Source: 34-65-8 sp964516135
Lineage (GTDB): Bacteria > Pseudomonadota > Alphaproteobacteria > Sphingomonadales > Sphingomonadaceae
Reading direction: 5' to 3'
NCBI GenBank assembly: GCA_964516135.1
Contig: CAZEWN010000005.1
Coordinates: 78,854 to 142,853 of the forward strand
Length of the DNA: 64,000 bases
Both the position numbers and the translations under genes were made by a program. Below are positions 17,641-26,009 of this stretch, piece after piece (within the stretch, counting starts at the first letter, position 1; every line of letters begins with the position of its first letter). The notes beneath the pieces are model-generated. The model did no database searches, had not been told where the DNA came from, and saw only the letters and a program-made list of their open reading frames with translations.

Positions 17641-19788
17641 TCAGTAACGGTAACGCAGTTCCAGCATCCAGGTGCGTGGTGGCAAAACCGTGACCGCGGA
17701 AGACTGGGTGGAGCAACATACGACCGTCTTGTCGTCGGAAAGGTTGCGCGCTGTTAGCCGTGCCTCGAACCGTTCGCCGAAGCCGAGCCCGACAAACCCG
17801 TTCCAGCGCCAGTAGCTGTCGATCAGCAGCGTGTTGTCGACGGCGGCGAAGTAACTCCCTTCGTAGCTGAGGTCGCTGCCGAGTTTCAGGTCGATGCGAT
17901 CGCTGACCGGCAGATCGTAGGTAAAGCCAACTTGCCCCGAGGCACGCGGTGTGACCGGCAAACGCTTGGCATTGTTGATCGCCGCGGTCGATCCGGGCGA
18001 CAGCTCGTCGTACTTGTCGCGTGCCAGCCCGACTTGTGCAAACAAGGTCAACCCGGGGGTGGGCACGGCCTGGGCTTCCAGCTCCAGCCCGTAAACGGTG
18101 GCCTTGCCGACATTCTGCACTGCGAAACTGAACGTCACGGGATCGATCAGCGCGGTCTGCTGGATGGCGTCGTATTTCGCCAGGAACGCGGCCGCATTGA
18201 ACCGCAAGACCCGGTCGGGGGTTTCAAGCTTCAAGCCGCCTTCATACGACCAGACAGTCATTTCGTCGTAAGGCTGGCGAACCACGAGCGGATTGGCAAT
18301 GGCAAGCCCGTTGTAGCCGCCCGCCTTGAACCCGCGCGCCGCGGACAGATAGACCAGCGTCCGGTCGTTCGGCTTCCAGTCGAGGCCGATCTTCGGGCTG
18401 AGCGACCTGAAGGTGTCGGCACGGTCGATCGTTGCCGCGGTGAAAGGAAACGCGAAGCCATTCTGGATCGAGGCGTCGAGTTCCTTCTTGTCCTGCGACC
18501 AGCGCAGTCCGGCGGTCAGCGAAAGGGTGTCGGTAAAGTTGAACGTGCCCTGCCCGAAGGCGGCAATGCTTTCCGTCTTGAGCCGGAAATCGGTCGGCAG
18601 CAGCGCCGTCGCGCCGAGCAGGTCGTTCAGGACCTGGCGGTTGCGTTCGCGAAAATAATAGAAGCCCAGTATCCAGTCGAGCCTGCCGCTTTCGCCACTG
18701 ACCTGGAATTCCTGGCTGAATTGTTTGTACCGCCCCTCCGAATCCCGGAAAAAGCCGATCGCAAATCCCGTGCCGGTGCGGACACCGCCGGTGAAATCGG
18801 TGCGGAAGATATCGTCGATATCGATGTAGCCGGTGATCGAGCGGAGCCTGACCGCATCAAGGTCATACCCCAGATCGAGCGTCGCCGACCACTGATCGGT
18901 TTCGCCGCGATTGACCGCCGGCGTGCGCGTGATGTTGTATGCGCCCTCGGCAAACCGCACGCCATCCGTATTGGTCGGTCGTGCGGCATACGTCGCGGGA
19001 ACGGCGTTGTACCCATCGTTGCGATCGCGCGCGCCCGACAGGATCAGCGTCGCCGATAGACGGTCGCCGCCATAATAGTTCAGGATCGCCCGGCCCGCCG
19101 CGCTCGATAGGTCGCCAACGCGCTCGTCGCGGGCGATATTGAACTGAAAACCTTCCTGCTCGCGGTAAAGCCCGGCAATCGAGGCGCCCCATCCGCTCCC
19201 GATCGGCCCGCCGATGGCACCCTTGATCGTGACATGATCGAACGATCCATAAGCGACCGAGGCATTTGCGTAGAGTTCATCCTCGGGCTTGCGCGAAATG
19301 ATCTTGATCGCGCCCGCGATCGTGTTGCGGCCATACAGCGTGCCTTGCGGGCCGCGCAGCACTTCGATTCGTTCGACATCGCTGAATTCGAGATTGGTGC
19401 CGGTGGGGCGGCCGCGGTACACGTCATCGACATAGACCCCGACCGACGCCTCGGAAACCGCCAGCCCGCCGGCCTGCTCCGCCGAGCCGCGCATCGCGAC
19501 CGAAAGCGTGGAGGGATTGGCCGTCGCTTCGAGCACATAGAGGTTGGGAACAGCCCGGTCGATGTCGGTGGTGCTTTCGATACCCAGCCGATCGAGCGAT
19601 TCGGCGGTCAGCGCGGACACCGCCACCGGCGTGTCCTGGATCGATTCGGCGCGGCGCTCGGCCGTTACGATGATCTCCTCCACGCCGCCCGGCTGCGCGC
19701 TGTCACCGCTTGCCTCCTGTGCGGCGGCAGGGAACGCCAGGGCGGCGATTGCCGCGCCCGACAGCAGCAGTTCACGAAAATTCCTCAT
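17641..19788 (-). CDS. TonB-dependent outer-membrane receptor, copy 1
   Basis: 715 aa. Signal peptide (MRNFRELLLSGAAIAALAFPAAAQ), a TonB-box-like EEIIVTAERR (about 33-42), a plug domain (about 45-165) with RIEVLRGPQGTLYGRNTIAGAI, and a beta-barrel ending in RTWMLELRYRY with a terminal aromatic. Such receptors take up large or scarce compounds with TonB-ExbBD energy; in sphingomonads many serve non-iron substrates. A good AAGGAGG ribosome site precedes ATG 19788. A GC hairpin lies between it and the upstream PhyH gene. The context argues for pathway-substrate uptake. Confidence 0.93.
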   Translation of the reverse strand: MRNFRELLLSGAAIAALAFPAAAQEASGDSAQPGGVEEIIVTAERRAESIQDTPVAVSALTAESLDRLGIESTTDIDRAVPNLYVLEATANPSTLSVAMRGSAEQAGGLAVSEASVGVYVDDVYRGRPTGTNLEFSDVERIEVLRGPQGTLYGRNTIAGAIKIISRKPEDELYANASVAYGSFDHVTIKGAIGGPIGSGWGASIAGLYREQEGFQFNIARDERVGDLSSAAGRAILNYYGGDRLSATLILSGARDRNDGYNAVPATYAARPTNTDGVRFAEGAYNITRTPAVNRGETDQWSATLDLGYDLDAVRLRSITGYIDIDDIFRTDFTGGVRTGTGFAIGFFRDSEGRYKQFSQEFQVSGESGRLDWILGFYYFRERNRQVLNDLLGATALLPTDFRLKTESIAAFGQGTFNFTDTLSLTAGLRWSQDKKELDASIQNGFAFPFTAATIDRADTFRSLSPKIGLDWKPNDRTLVYLSAARGFKAGGYNGLAIANPLVVRQPYDEMTVWSYEGGLKLETPDRVLRFNAAAFLAKYDAIQQTALIDPVTFSFAVQNVGKATVYGLELEAQAVPTPGLTLFAQVGLARDKYDELSPGSTAAINNAKRLPVTPRASGQVGFTYDLPVSDRIDLKLGSDLSYEGSYFAAVDNTLLIDSYWRWNGFVGLGFGERFEARLTARNLSDDKTVVCCSTQSSAVTVLPPRTWMLELRYRY

Positions 19789-19805
19789 GGTAAAACCTCC
19801 CTTAT

Positions 19806-19826
19806 CGTCCGGGCGCGGCCCGGACG
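19806..19826. terminator. GC-rich hairpin between PhyH remnant and TonB receptor
   Basis: Perfect 9-bp stem, cgtccgggc (19806-19814) and gcccggacg (19818-19826), with a 3-nt loop. No T-run follows in the minus-strand direction, so it may be an mRNA-stabilising or processing hairpin rather than an efficient terminator. It could set different expression of the receptor and the gene upstream of it. Confidence 0.4.
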
Positions 19827-19858
19827 TTGATTGTTACGGAGATGTCGGTTGCCGCTTG

Positions 19859-20065
19859 CTAGGCGGCGGCTTCACTCAATTTGGTGAACGTCTCGTATTC
19901 GTTGATGTCGTCGCGACGTTGCTGGCGCCAGCGCGCCGCGAATCCGCGCGGATAGCGACTGTCGTCGTCCTTCTCCCCGCGTTCGGACCAGAGGAGCGGG
20001 AACAGATCGCCCTCGGGCGGATCGCCCGGAATCATCTCGTCCCACGAAATACCGGCCAGGTTCAC
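19859..20065 (-). pseudogene. Detached C-terminal segment of the PhyH-family gene
   Basis: 68 codons in the same frame as the dioxygenase gene directly upstream, separated from it only by a TAA (20066-20068). The segment (NLAGISWDEMIPGDPP, then FPLLWSERG and FPRGFAARW-like text) reads like the natural C-terminal tail of PhyH-like proteins. A GTG follows the TAA at once, so a short peptide could be made by reinitiation. The simpler readings are a nonsense mutation or a base-call error. See the dioxygenase entry. Confidence 0.6.
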
Positions 20066-20788
20066 TTAGTCCGGGCGGGGCGCCCACCGGATGTCGTCGC
20101 CGAAAACGCGGATCGAAACCGCGATCCGCCAGTCGTCGGTCGGGTTGCCGTGCGAATAATGCAGCGCCCAGGGGTGGACGACGAGCATGTCGCCCACCTC
20201 CATGTCCCAGGTAAGGAACCGGTCGGCATACTCCGGGTCGTTTCGCCAAGCTTCCCGGTCCATGTGCTGGGGGCGGTCGTCGGGCCGGATCATCTGCCGC
20301 GCATTGGGGCTGAACAGCCAGTGGCGCGTATCGTAACCCTGAGTGCCCGCGATCACCTCCAGGCTGTTCGACTTCACGATCGGCGTGAGCGGGATCCACA
20401 AGCTGGGCACCATGAAACCTTCGACGGGCCAGCCCATGCGGTCATTGTGCCAGATGGTCTTTTCGGTCGATTGCGGCTTCTTGGCGAAAATCTCGTCGAA
20501 GAAGAAGCGGACCTCTTTCGACTGCATCACCTGCGCCGCCGCCTCCGCTACGGGGCTTTCGAAAACGAAACGGCGGAAATCAGGCATGGTACGCGCCATG
20601 TAGCGACCGGGCGCGTTGGGCAGCAGGCCGAAATCCGTCTTGTCGATCAGCAATTCGCGCGCCGGCCCCTCGATGCTCTTCAGCCATTCCGGATCGAACA
20701 CCTGGCGCAGGCAGACGACCCCGTCACGCGCATAGGTCGCGATGTCCTCGTCGCTCACCGGACGCAATGGATGCTTGTTCAATGCCAT
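20066..20788 (-). CDS. Phytanoyl-CoA dioxygenase (PhyH) family protein, in-frame stop near the end
   Basis: 240 aa to the TAA. PhyH proteins are Fe(II)/2-oxoglutarate oxygenases that hydroxylate unactivated carbons. The metal ligands are visible: IWHNDRMG gives the HxD pair and VVHPWALHYSHGN the distal His. The iron site is therefore intact; only a C-terminal extension of about 68 residues is cut off by the in-frame TAA. ATG 20788 (MALNKHPLRP) has AAGGTGG about 8 nt upstream; ATG 20818 would add ten residues. First gene of a minus-strand unit with the TonB receptor and GMC oxidoreductase, under site b. Confidence 0.8.
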   Translation of the reverse strand: MALNKHPLRPVSDEDIATYARDGVVCLRQVFDPEWLKSIEGPARELLIDKTDFGLLPNAPGRYMARTMPDFRRFVFESPVAEAAAQVMQSKEVRFFFDEIFAKKPQSTEKTIWHNDRMGWPVEGFMVPSLWIPLTPIVKSNSLEVIAGTQGYDTRHWLFSPNARQMIRPDDRPQHMDREAWRNDPEYADRFLTWDMEVGDMLVVHPWALHYSHGNPTDDWRIAVSIRVFGDDIRWAPRPD

Positions 20789-20858
20789 TGTCTCATCCAC
20801 CTTTCCAACCCGCATCACAAAATCGCCACAAAAGCCGAACGTGCGACGCGGGGGTCGA

Positions 20859-20881
20859 TTTTATCCGCGAGATGGACAAAA
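20859..20881. promoter_or_regulatory. Candidate IclR-type operator, site b (best match)
   Basis: TTTTATCC, 7-nt spacer gcgagat, GGACAAAA: a near-perfect dyad (one mismatch between the arms). It lies 71 nt upstream of the minus-strand PhyH ATG and 70 nt upstream of the plus-strand ATG at 20951, so it is central to the divergent promoter region. Confidence 0.65.
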
Positions 20882-20950
20882 ACAGGGCATCTTGCCCCGA
20901 TCAGGAGGCAGGCATTAATGTCATCGGACCAAGCGAGGAAAGAACCTGGA

Positions 20951-21253
20951 ATGGACATGATGACAACGCCTTCACCCGCGATCGGCGAGGAAATCAACGG
21001 TCCCGGCCGGGCCTATTTCGACAATGTCGTGACTGACAACATCGTGGATGCGCTGATCGAACTGGCGGCCGAAGTGTGGACCACCCGCGACCGGCTCATG
21101 GTGCTCGAATCGGTGCTCGCGGAACGCGGTATCGATGCCGCTTCGCTTGTCGAGGCCCACGTGCCCACGCCCGAACAGGCGGCCGCGCGCAAGGCAATGC
21201 GCGAGGCCTTCGTCGCCCAGGTTTTCGCATCCTTTTCCCGTCGCACACAATAG
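20951..21253 (+). CDS. Small helical protein A, partner of methyltransferase A
   Basis: 100 aa, no recognised family. After a flexible N-terminus the protein is predominantly helical and acidic (VDALIELAAEVWTTRDR and VLESVLAERGIDAASLVEA, residues about 37-75), with an alanine-rich C-terminal helix. It has a paralogue at 25719-26009 with the same layout and a near-identical VLE-VLAERGI block. Each paralogue is encoded directly next to one of two related methyltransferases. I infer a structural or regulatory partner. ATG 20951 follows an AGGAAAG-type site; the methyltransferase starts 12 nt after its stop. Confidence 0.7.
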   Translation: MDMMTTPSPAIGEEINGPGRAYFDNVVTDNIVDALIELAAEVWTTRDRLMVLESVLAERGIDAASLVEAHVPTPEQAAARKAMREAFVAQVFASFSRRTQ

Positions 21254-21265
21254 CGAGGCAGCATC

Positions 21266-22354
21266 ATGGCCACATCGACCCTTTCGCCGCGCGGCAGCAT
21301 CGGCGTCCTTCCCCGTCCCAGCGGCCTGGCCGACGAAAGCTATACCGATTTCGTCGAGACGTTCCGCGACATGGCGCTGATCAAGATGTTTCCGATCATG
21401 TGCGACACAGGCCACGCCGCGCTGTCGCAAGCCGGGATAGAGCCGACACACGAGGTGCCGCTCGATACCGCCAAGGCGCACTTCAACAGCGTGCCCCTGA
21501 TCCAGACCTGGCAGCGCTTCATGCGCTCGGCGCAGGAAATGATGTGGCGCCGCACCCGCGCATCCTTCGCTCATGACGAGGCGGCACACGAGGCACGGCT
21601 GAAGGCGTTCGAGAGCCAGGGCCCGGGGCGCCTCGTGTACGATCCGGATTTCCACGTCCCGGACTACGCGCGCCGCGAAATCCATCTGCAGCCCGGCGGC
21701 TATACCGACGATCCGCTTGGCGGCATCGTCTATCATTACGGCACCAAGATCTTCTACCAAGGGATGAACGACCAGGACGAACTGCATGCCGAGGTCGCCG
21801 ATTTCAGTGCGGTTCCCGCCGATGGCAAGGTCGCCAATGTGCTCGATATCGCATGCGGGGTGGGCCAGGGCACGGTGCAGCTCAAACGTCGTTTCCCGGG
21901 CGCGGAAGTATGGGGGCTCGATGTCGGGTTGCCCGTGATCCGTTACGCCCACATGCGTTCGGTCGAGTTGGGGTCCGACGTCAATTATATCCAGGCGCTG
22001 GCCGAAGAGACGGGTTTTGACGACGGCCAGTTCGACATGGTCGTATCATACATCTTCTTCCACGAGGTGCCGGTCGAGGTGATGAAGGCCGCCCTCAAGG
22101 AAGTGCACCGGGTCCTGCGCCCCGGCGGGACGTTCTCGATCTTCGAATTTCCCAATCATGGTGCCACGCCGTTGCCGCCCGCGATCCGTTTCATGATCGA
22201 CTATGACAGCAGGGACAATTGCGAACCCTATTCGCCCGGTTTCGTCTATGCCGATTTCCGCAGGCTGATCGCGGAGGCGGGGTTCGAGGTCGCCGACGGC
22301 AAGCAACCGAGCAACGCCTTCCTCCAGTCGATCGTCGCGACCAAACCGGCATGA
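21266..22354 (+). CDS. Class I SAM-dependent methyltransferase A with N-terminal helical extension
   Basis: 362 aa. Residues about 190-300 form a Rossmann methyltransferase: motif I VLDIACGVGQGT, motif II EVWGLDVGL, motif IV in DDGQFDMVVSYIFFHEVP and motif VI VLRPGGTFSIFE. About 180 residues precede it and contain no domain I recognise; the paralogue at 24677 has an equivalent extension that shares a PDY...GG...G pattern. It probably methylates O, N or C of a small molecule. It is followed by an overlapping alpha/beta-hydrolase gene. Confidence 0.85.
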   Translation: MATSTLSPRGSIGVLPRPSGLADESYTDFVETFRDMALIKMFPIMCDTGHAALSQAGIEPTHEVPLDTAKAHFNSVPLIQTWQRFMRSAQEMMWRRTRASFAHDEAAHEARLKAFESQGPGRLVYDPDFHVPDYARREIHLQPGGYTDDPLGGIVYHYGTKIFYQGMNDQDELHAEVADFSAVPADGKVANVLDIACGVGQGTVQLKRRFPGAEVWGLDVGLPVIRYAHMRSVELGSDVNYIQALAEETGFDDGQFDMVVSYIFFHEVPVEVMKAALKEVHRVLRPGGTFSIFEFPNHGATPLPPAIRFMIDYDSRDNCEPYSPGFVYADFRRLIAEAGFEVADGKQPSNAFLQSIVATKPA

Positions 22355-23145
22355 GCGGTACCACGTTGGAGGGCGCGCTCGGCGGCCTCCATCTCCGGCG
22401 CGAGGGCGAAGGGCCGCCCTTGCTGCTCCTGACGGGAGTAGGCGGAAGGACCGATTTCTGGGAGGCCCAGATCGATCGGCTGCGGCACACGCATGACTGC
22501 ATATCGTTCGATCATCGGCCCGCCGGCGATCCCCTGCCCGACGATCCGAAAGCCGCTGCCGCGTTCCTGGCGGATCACGCCTTGCGGGTGATGGACACGC
22601 TTGGCCTGGAGCAGGCCGATATCCTCGGCCATTCGTTCGGCGCGGCGATAGGCCAGCACCTGGCCGTCCATGCGCCCGGACGGGTCGGCCGACTGGCGCT
22701 AAGTTCCGCATGGGCCGGGCCGGCCCCGATCTTTCTCGAACTGTTCCGCCTGCGTAAGGAAGTGCTGAGGAACTGCGGGCCATGCGAATACTACACTCAG
22801 GCCGCCTTCATCTCGAATCCCGGCTGGTGGAACCATGCGCGCTTTGAGGCGATCGTCACCGGCGCGGCGCAACGCGCGAACGATTTCCACGGCACCGAGG
22901 TCGAATGCCACCGGATGGACGCCGTGACCGGCCACGACCTGCGTTCGCAGGTGGGGCGCATCACCGCCGAGACGCTGGTCATCGCCGCGCGCGACGACGT
23001 GGTGACGCCGCTGCCCATGTCGGAGGAACTCGCCGCCCTGATACCGCGCGCGCGGCTCGAGATACTGGAAACCGGGGCACACATGTCGCCGGTGACCGTT
23101 CCCGATGCCTATGCCGAACGGTTGACGGCGTTCCTCAACCGCTGA
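22351..23145 (+). CDS. Alpha/beta-fold hydrolase
   Basis: 264 aa. ATG 22351 overlaps the methyltransferase TGA (ATGA). Canonical fold: an N-terminal strand with LLLLTGVGG (oxyanion region), nucleophile elbow ILGHSFGAAIG (Ser near 99), a later acid in AARDDVVTP and a His in LETGAHMSPV. Soluble and cytosolic, with no signal peptide. It could be an esterase, lactonase or C-C hydrolase; sequence alone does not choose. Its last 11 nt overlap the convergent transporter gene. Confidence 0.85.
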   Translation: MSGTTLEGALGGLHLRREGEGPPLLLLTGVGGRTDFWEAQIDRLRHTHDCISFDHRPAGDPLPDDPKAAAAFLADHALRVMDTLGLEQADILGHSFGAAIGQHLAVHAPGRVGRLALSSAWAGPAPIFLELFRLRKEVLRNCGPCEYYTQAAFISNPGWWNHARFEAIVTGAAQRANDFHGTEVECHRMDAVTGHDLRSQVGRITAETLVIAARDDVVTPLPMSEELAALIPRARLEILETGAHMSPVTVPDAYAERLTAFLNR

Positions 23146-24511
23146 TCGGCCCCGCGCTGGCGCCGCGCATCGCGGTCAGCCTTCCCTCGTCCAGGCGATA
23201 AAATGACAGGATGATCACCGCCAGCACCGCCATCGCGGCGGGAACATAGGCGACCCCGATCAGCACCGCCTGGCGCACGCTTTCGTCAGCGACCTGCGGG
23301 GGGTTGGCAGGGTCGAACCCGGCGTAGCTGAGCGCCCCGCCAAGGATGAGCGGCCCAATCGAAGCAGCCAGTTTTTCGATGAAGCTGTAGAGCGCCGAAT
23401 ACATCCCTTCGCGGCGCAGCCCAGTGACATGCGTATCGGCCTCCATCGCGTCGGTCAGCATCGACATCGCGAACAGGACATTGCCGACAAAGGCGATGCC
23501 AGTTGCAAAACCGCGCGCCGCCAGCGCCCAGACCGGTTCGTCCGGCGTGGCGATGATCCACGACAGGGCCGTGACGCCGGTGATCACGGCCGACAGCATA
23601 TAGGCACCCCGTTTGCCGATATGGCGCGACAGCCACAACAGCATCGGAGTCGAGATGAACACCGCCACGATCATCGCCCCGCCGATCACGCCGAGCAGGG
23701 TCAGCGGCTTGCCCAGCACAGTCGCGAGCAGGAAGATCAGCCCGCCGGATGAAGACGCGATCCCGATGAGTTGTGCCAGTTTCACCCCGAGGATCAGCTG
23801 GAAAGACCGGTTCGCCAGAAATCCGGCGACCTGTTCCTTGAACGGCAGTCTGGTTTCAGTCTGGGGGAGCGACGGCGCCTTGGCGGTCGCCGCATAGGCG
23901 GTCATCATCGAAAAGAGAATGAGCGTCGCGCCAATACCCGCCAGCCAGGCATAGGCTTCCCGGCCCTTGCCCAGCAGTTCGAGAATCGCACCGCCGCCGG
24001 ACTGGACCAGGAACCCGCCTACCGCCGCAACGACCACGCGATATCCGTGAATGGAGGACCGTTCATGGTAGCCCTGGGTCATTTCGGCCGGCATGGCCAT
24101 GTAGGGCACGTTGAACATCGAATAACCGGTCGTGTAGAGCAGCAAGGCCAGGAGGACGTAGCTGCTCGCGATCAATCCCGGGCCGGACAACGCGCTGTCG
24201 AACGGCCCTTCGAACGGCACCGTGAACACCATCAGGAACGACAGCGCCGAAACGATCGCACCCCAGAACAGGAACGGCCGACGCCGACCCTTTGCCGACT
24301 TCGACCGGTCGGACAGCCACCCGGAGAACGGGTCGGTAACGGCGTCGTAGATCTTGGAGATGAAGATGATTGCCCCGGCCACTGCGGGATCGAATTTCAG
24401 CACGAGCGTCATGTAGAACAGCACGAGCGCCGAAATGCCGTTCATCAATATGGCGACGCCGAATGCCCCGGTCGCCCAACCGGCCTTCAGCTTCCAGGGC
24501 AACGTGTCCAT
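23135..24511 (-). CDS. GPH-type (MelB-like) glycoside/cation symporter family MFS transporter
   Basis: 458 aa from ATG 24511 (MDTLPWKLKAGWATGAFG); a longer frame starts at 24580 but lacks family similarity. About twelve membrane segments. The YDAVTDPFSGWLSDRS block near residue 57 is diagnostic of the glycoside-pentoside-hexuronide:cation symporter family. Sphingomonads carry many such transporters in catabolic clusters for sugars, terpenoids or steroids. It is divergent from the methyltransferase B unit, with a weak operator copy (site c) between them. Confidence 0.87.
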   Translation of the reverse strand: MDTLPWKLKAGWATGAFGVAILMNGISALVLFYMTLVLKFDPAVAGAIIFISKIYDAVTDPFSGWLSDRSKSAKGRRRPFLFWGAIVSALSFLMVFTVPFEGPFDSALSGPGLIASSYVLLALLLYTTGYSMFNVPYMAMPAEMTQGYHERSSIHGYRVVVAAVGGFLVQSGGGAILELLGKGREAYAWLAGIGATLILFSMMTAYAATAKAPSLPQTETRLPFKEQVAGFLANRSFQLILGVKLAQLIGIASSSGGLIFLLATVLGKPLTLLGVIGGAMIVAVFISTPMLLWLSRHIGKRGAYMLSAVITGVTALSWIIATPDEPVWALAARGFATGIAFVGNVLFAMSMLTDAMEADTHVTGLRREGMYSALYSFIEKLAASIGPLILGGALSYAGFDPANPPQVADESVRQAVLIGVAYVPAAMAVLAVIILSFYRLDEGRLTAMRGASAGPISG

Positions 24512-24578
24512 CCGTCCGCGCACTCCCACTGCTGTTCCTACATGTCCAGTAATGATCCCGCGCGCCCCTATTGTTGGC

Positions 24579-24601
24579 ATTAAATCGCAGGGTGGATAAA
24601 T
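24579..24601. promoter_or_regulatory. Weak candidate operator, site c
   Basis: The right half GGATAAAT matches the consensus GGAYAAAA at seven of eight positions. With the same 7-nt spacer the left half would be ATTAAATC, matching TTTTATCC at only four of eight. Included because it sits in the expected divergent promoter region and one arm is good; it could be chance. Confidence 0.3.
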
Positions 24602-24676
24602 TGGGGGGGCAACTGTCGCGGGTCGCGGGCGACGCTCACAACGTCGTGCAGTGATTGACCAGGGGACGATTTTGTC

Positions 24677-25726
24677 ATGGACTTTCAGCTACGTCAGCGC
24701 GGACGCGCTTCGATGGATTTTCTCGTCGCGCTGACCGGCGCGATGCGGCCGCTGAACGCACGCTGGGGCGAAGAACTCGCCCAGGCGGGCGTGGACGCCG
24801 ATACCCTGCCCGACGCGATGGAGGATCGCCACGCCGCGATATCCACTGCATTGCGCCATTCGAAGGCATTCGCCGCATCGGGCCTGCTGCTCGATTTCGC
24901 CAGCGTGGAGCATGGCCGCGTTGCGCGCGACGCCTACGAAGAATCGCGTGACCTGCTCGAACCGGAACTTGTGGCGTTGGAGAATGCGGGCCCGGCGCGC
25001 TTGCATGCCGAAGCGGGCTTTACGCAGCCCGATTATCACAAGGACGTGTGGTTTCACCGCACCGAGGGCGGATGGGACGGGCATCCCCAGCAGGGTTTCA
25101 TCCACGGCGAACTGATCCATCGCCACTATGTCTCGAAGAACTTTCCCGGCGACATTTTCGCCCAGCGCCGGCGGGTGCTGCAGGAATTGCCGCGCCAGGA
25201 TTATCGCCGCATCCTCGAAATGGGGACCAGTTCAGGGCATTTCACGGTTGCCCTGCAGCAAACGTTCCCCGGTGCGCGGATCACCGGCGTCGACGTCAGC
25301 CTGCCGATGTTGAAGCAGGCCCTGCGCGTGGCCAACGAAAACGGCTGGGAATGGGATCTGTATCACCGCGCCGCCGAGGACACCGGTTTTCCCGATTCGT
25401 CGTTCGATCTGGTCGCGTCCTACATAATCTTTCATGAAATGCCTGCGCGCGCGATCGAAAGTGTGTTCGTCGAAGCCTATCGCGTGCTCGAGCCGGGCGG
25501 GCAGATGCTGATGTCCGATGTCACGCCGTTTGCCGCGATGGATCGGATGGGCGCCTGGCGGGCCGATTGGATGGCAGCCAATGGCGGGGAACCGTACTGG
25601 CGGGAGGCGGCCTCGATGGACTGGAAAGCCGCGGCCGAGGCGGCGGGCTTCGTCGACGTGGAAAGCCGCGGAGTCGACGGCGCGCCCTATCCGTGGATCG
25701 TGACCGGGACGAAGCCGAATGGCTGA
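24677..25726 (+). CDS. Class I SAM-dependent methyltransferase B with N-terminal extension
   Basis: 349 aa, paralogue of the enzyme at 21266. Motif I is altered (ILEMGTSSGHFT rather than GxGxG), motif II is ITGVDVSLPM, and the IV-region reads DSSFDLVASYIIFHEMP, strikingly like methyltransferase A. The C-terminal block has RVLEPGGQMLMSDV. About 180 residues of extension precede the fold. The altered glycine loop may weaken or change SAM binding. The next gene (small protein B) starts inside its last codons. Confidence 0.85.
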   Translation: MDFQLRQRGRASMDFLVALTGAMRPLNARWGEELAQAGVDADTLPDAMEDRHAAISTALRHSKAFAASGLLLDFASVEHGRVARDAYEESRDLLEPELVALENAGPARLHAEAGFTQPDYHKDVWFHRTEGGWDGHPQQGFIHGELIHRHYVSKNFPGDIFAQRRRVLQELPRQDYRRILEMGTSSGHFTVALQQTFPGARITGVDVSLPMLKQALRVANENGWEWDLYHRAAEDTGFPDSSFDLVASYIIFHEMPARAIESVFVEAYRVLEPGGQMLMSDVTPFAAMDRMGAWRADWMAANGGEPYWREAASMDWKAAAEAAGFVDVESRGVDGAPYPWIVTGTKPNG

Positions 25727-26009
25727 TGCCGAAGCCATCCGCATGAGCCAGGCCCGCACAATGGCGGCGAAGCTGTCAGCGGACAGTATCGACGATCTGG
25801 GGCGCGCCCTACTGTTGCTTGCCAACGAAGTCGCCGTCCTTGCCGATCGGCAGAAGGTGCTCGAGGCAGTCCTGGCAGAGCGCGGCATTGAGGTGTCCGA
25901 CGCGGTCCGCGACTATCAGCCAAGTGGCCAGGTCGCCGAAGAGATTGCCGCCGGTCACGCCCGGCTCGCCAAGCTGATCGTGGACGCGATATGCCCCCCA
26001 TCAAGCTGA
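25719..26009 (+). CDS. Small helical protein B, partner of methyltransferase B
   Basis: 96 aa. ATG 25719 overlaps the methyltransferase stop by 8 nt. Paralogue of small protein A: both have ...LA-EV----DR--VLE-VLAERGI followed by a second predicted helix, here EEIAAGHARLAKLIVDAI. No family recognised, no signal peptide, no membrane segment; mostly helical and possibly coiled-coil. The gene order differs from copy A (A precedes its methyltransferase, B follows), so the pairing is conserved though the arrangement is not. Confidence 0.7.
   Translation: MADAEAIRMSQARTMAAKLSADSIDDLGRALLLLANEVAVLADRQKVLEAVLAERGIEVSDAVRDYQPSGQVAEEIAAGHARLAKLIVDAICPPSS

Noticed and set aside
24512..24580. Longer start for the GPH transporter at 24580
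   Set aside because: The added 23 residues lack family similarity and overlap the candidate operator-containing promoter region.
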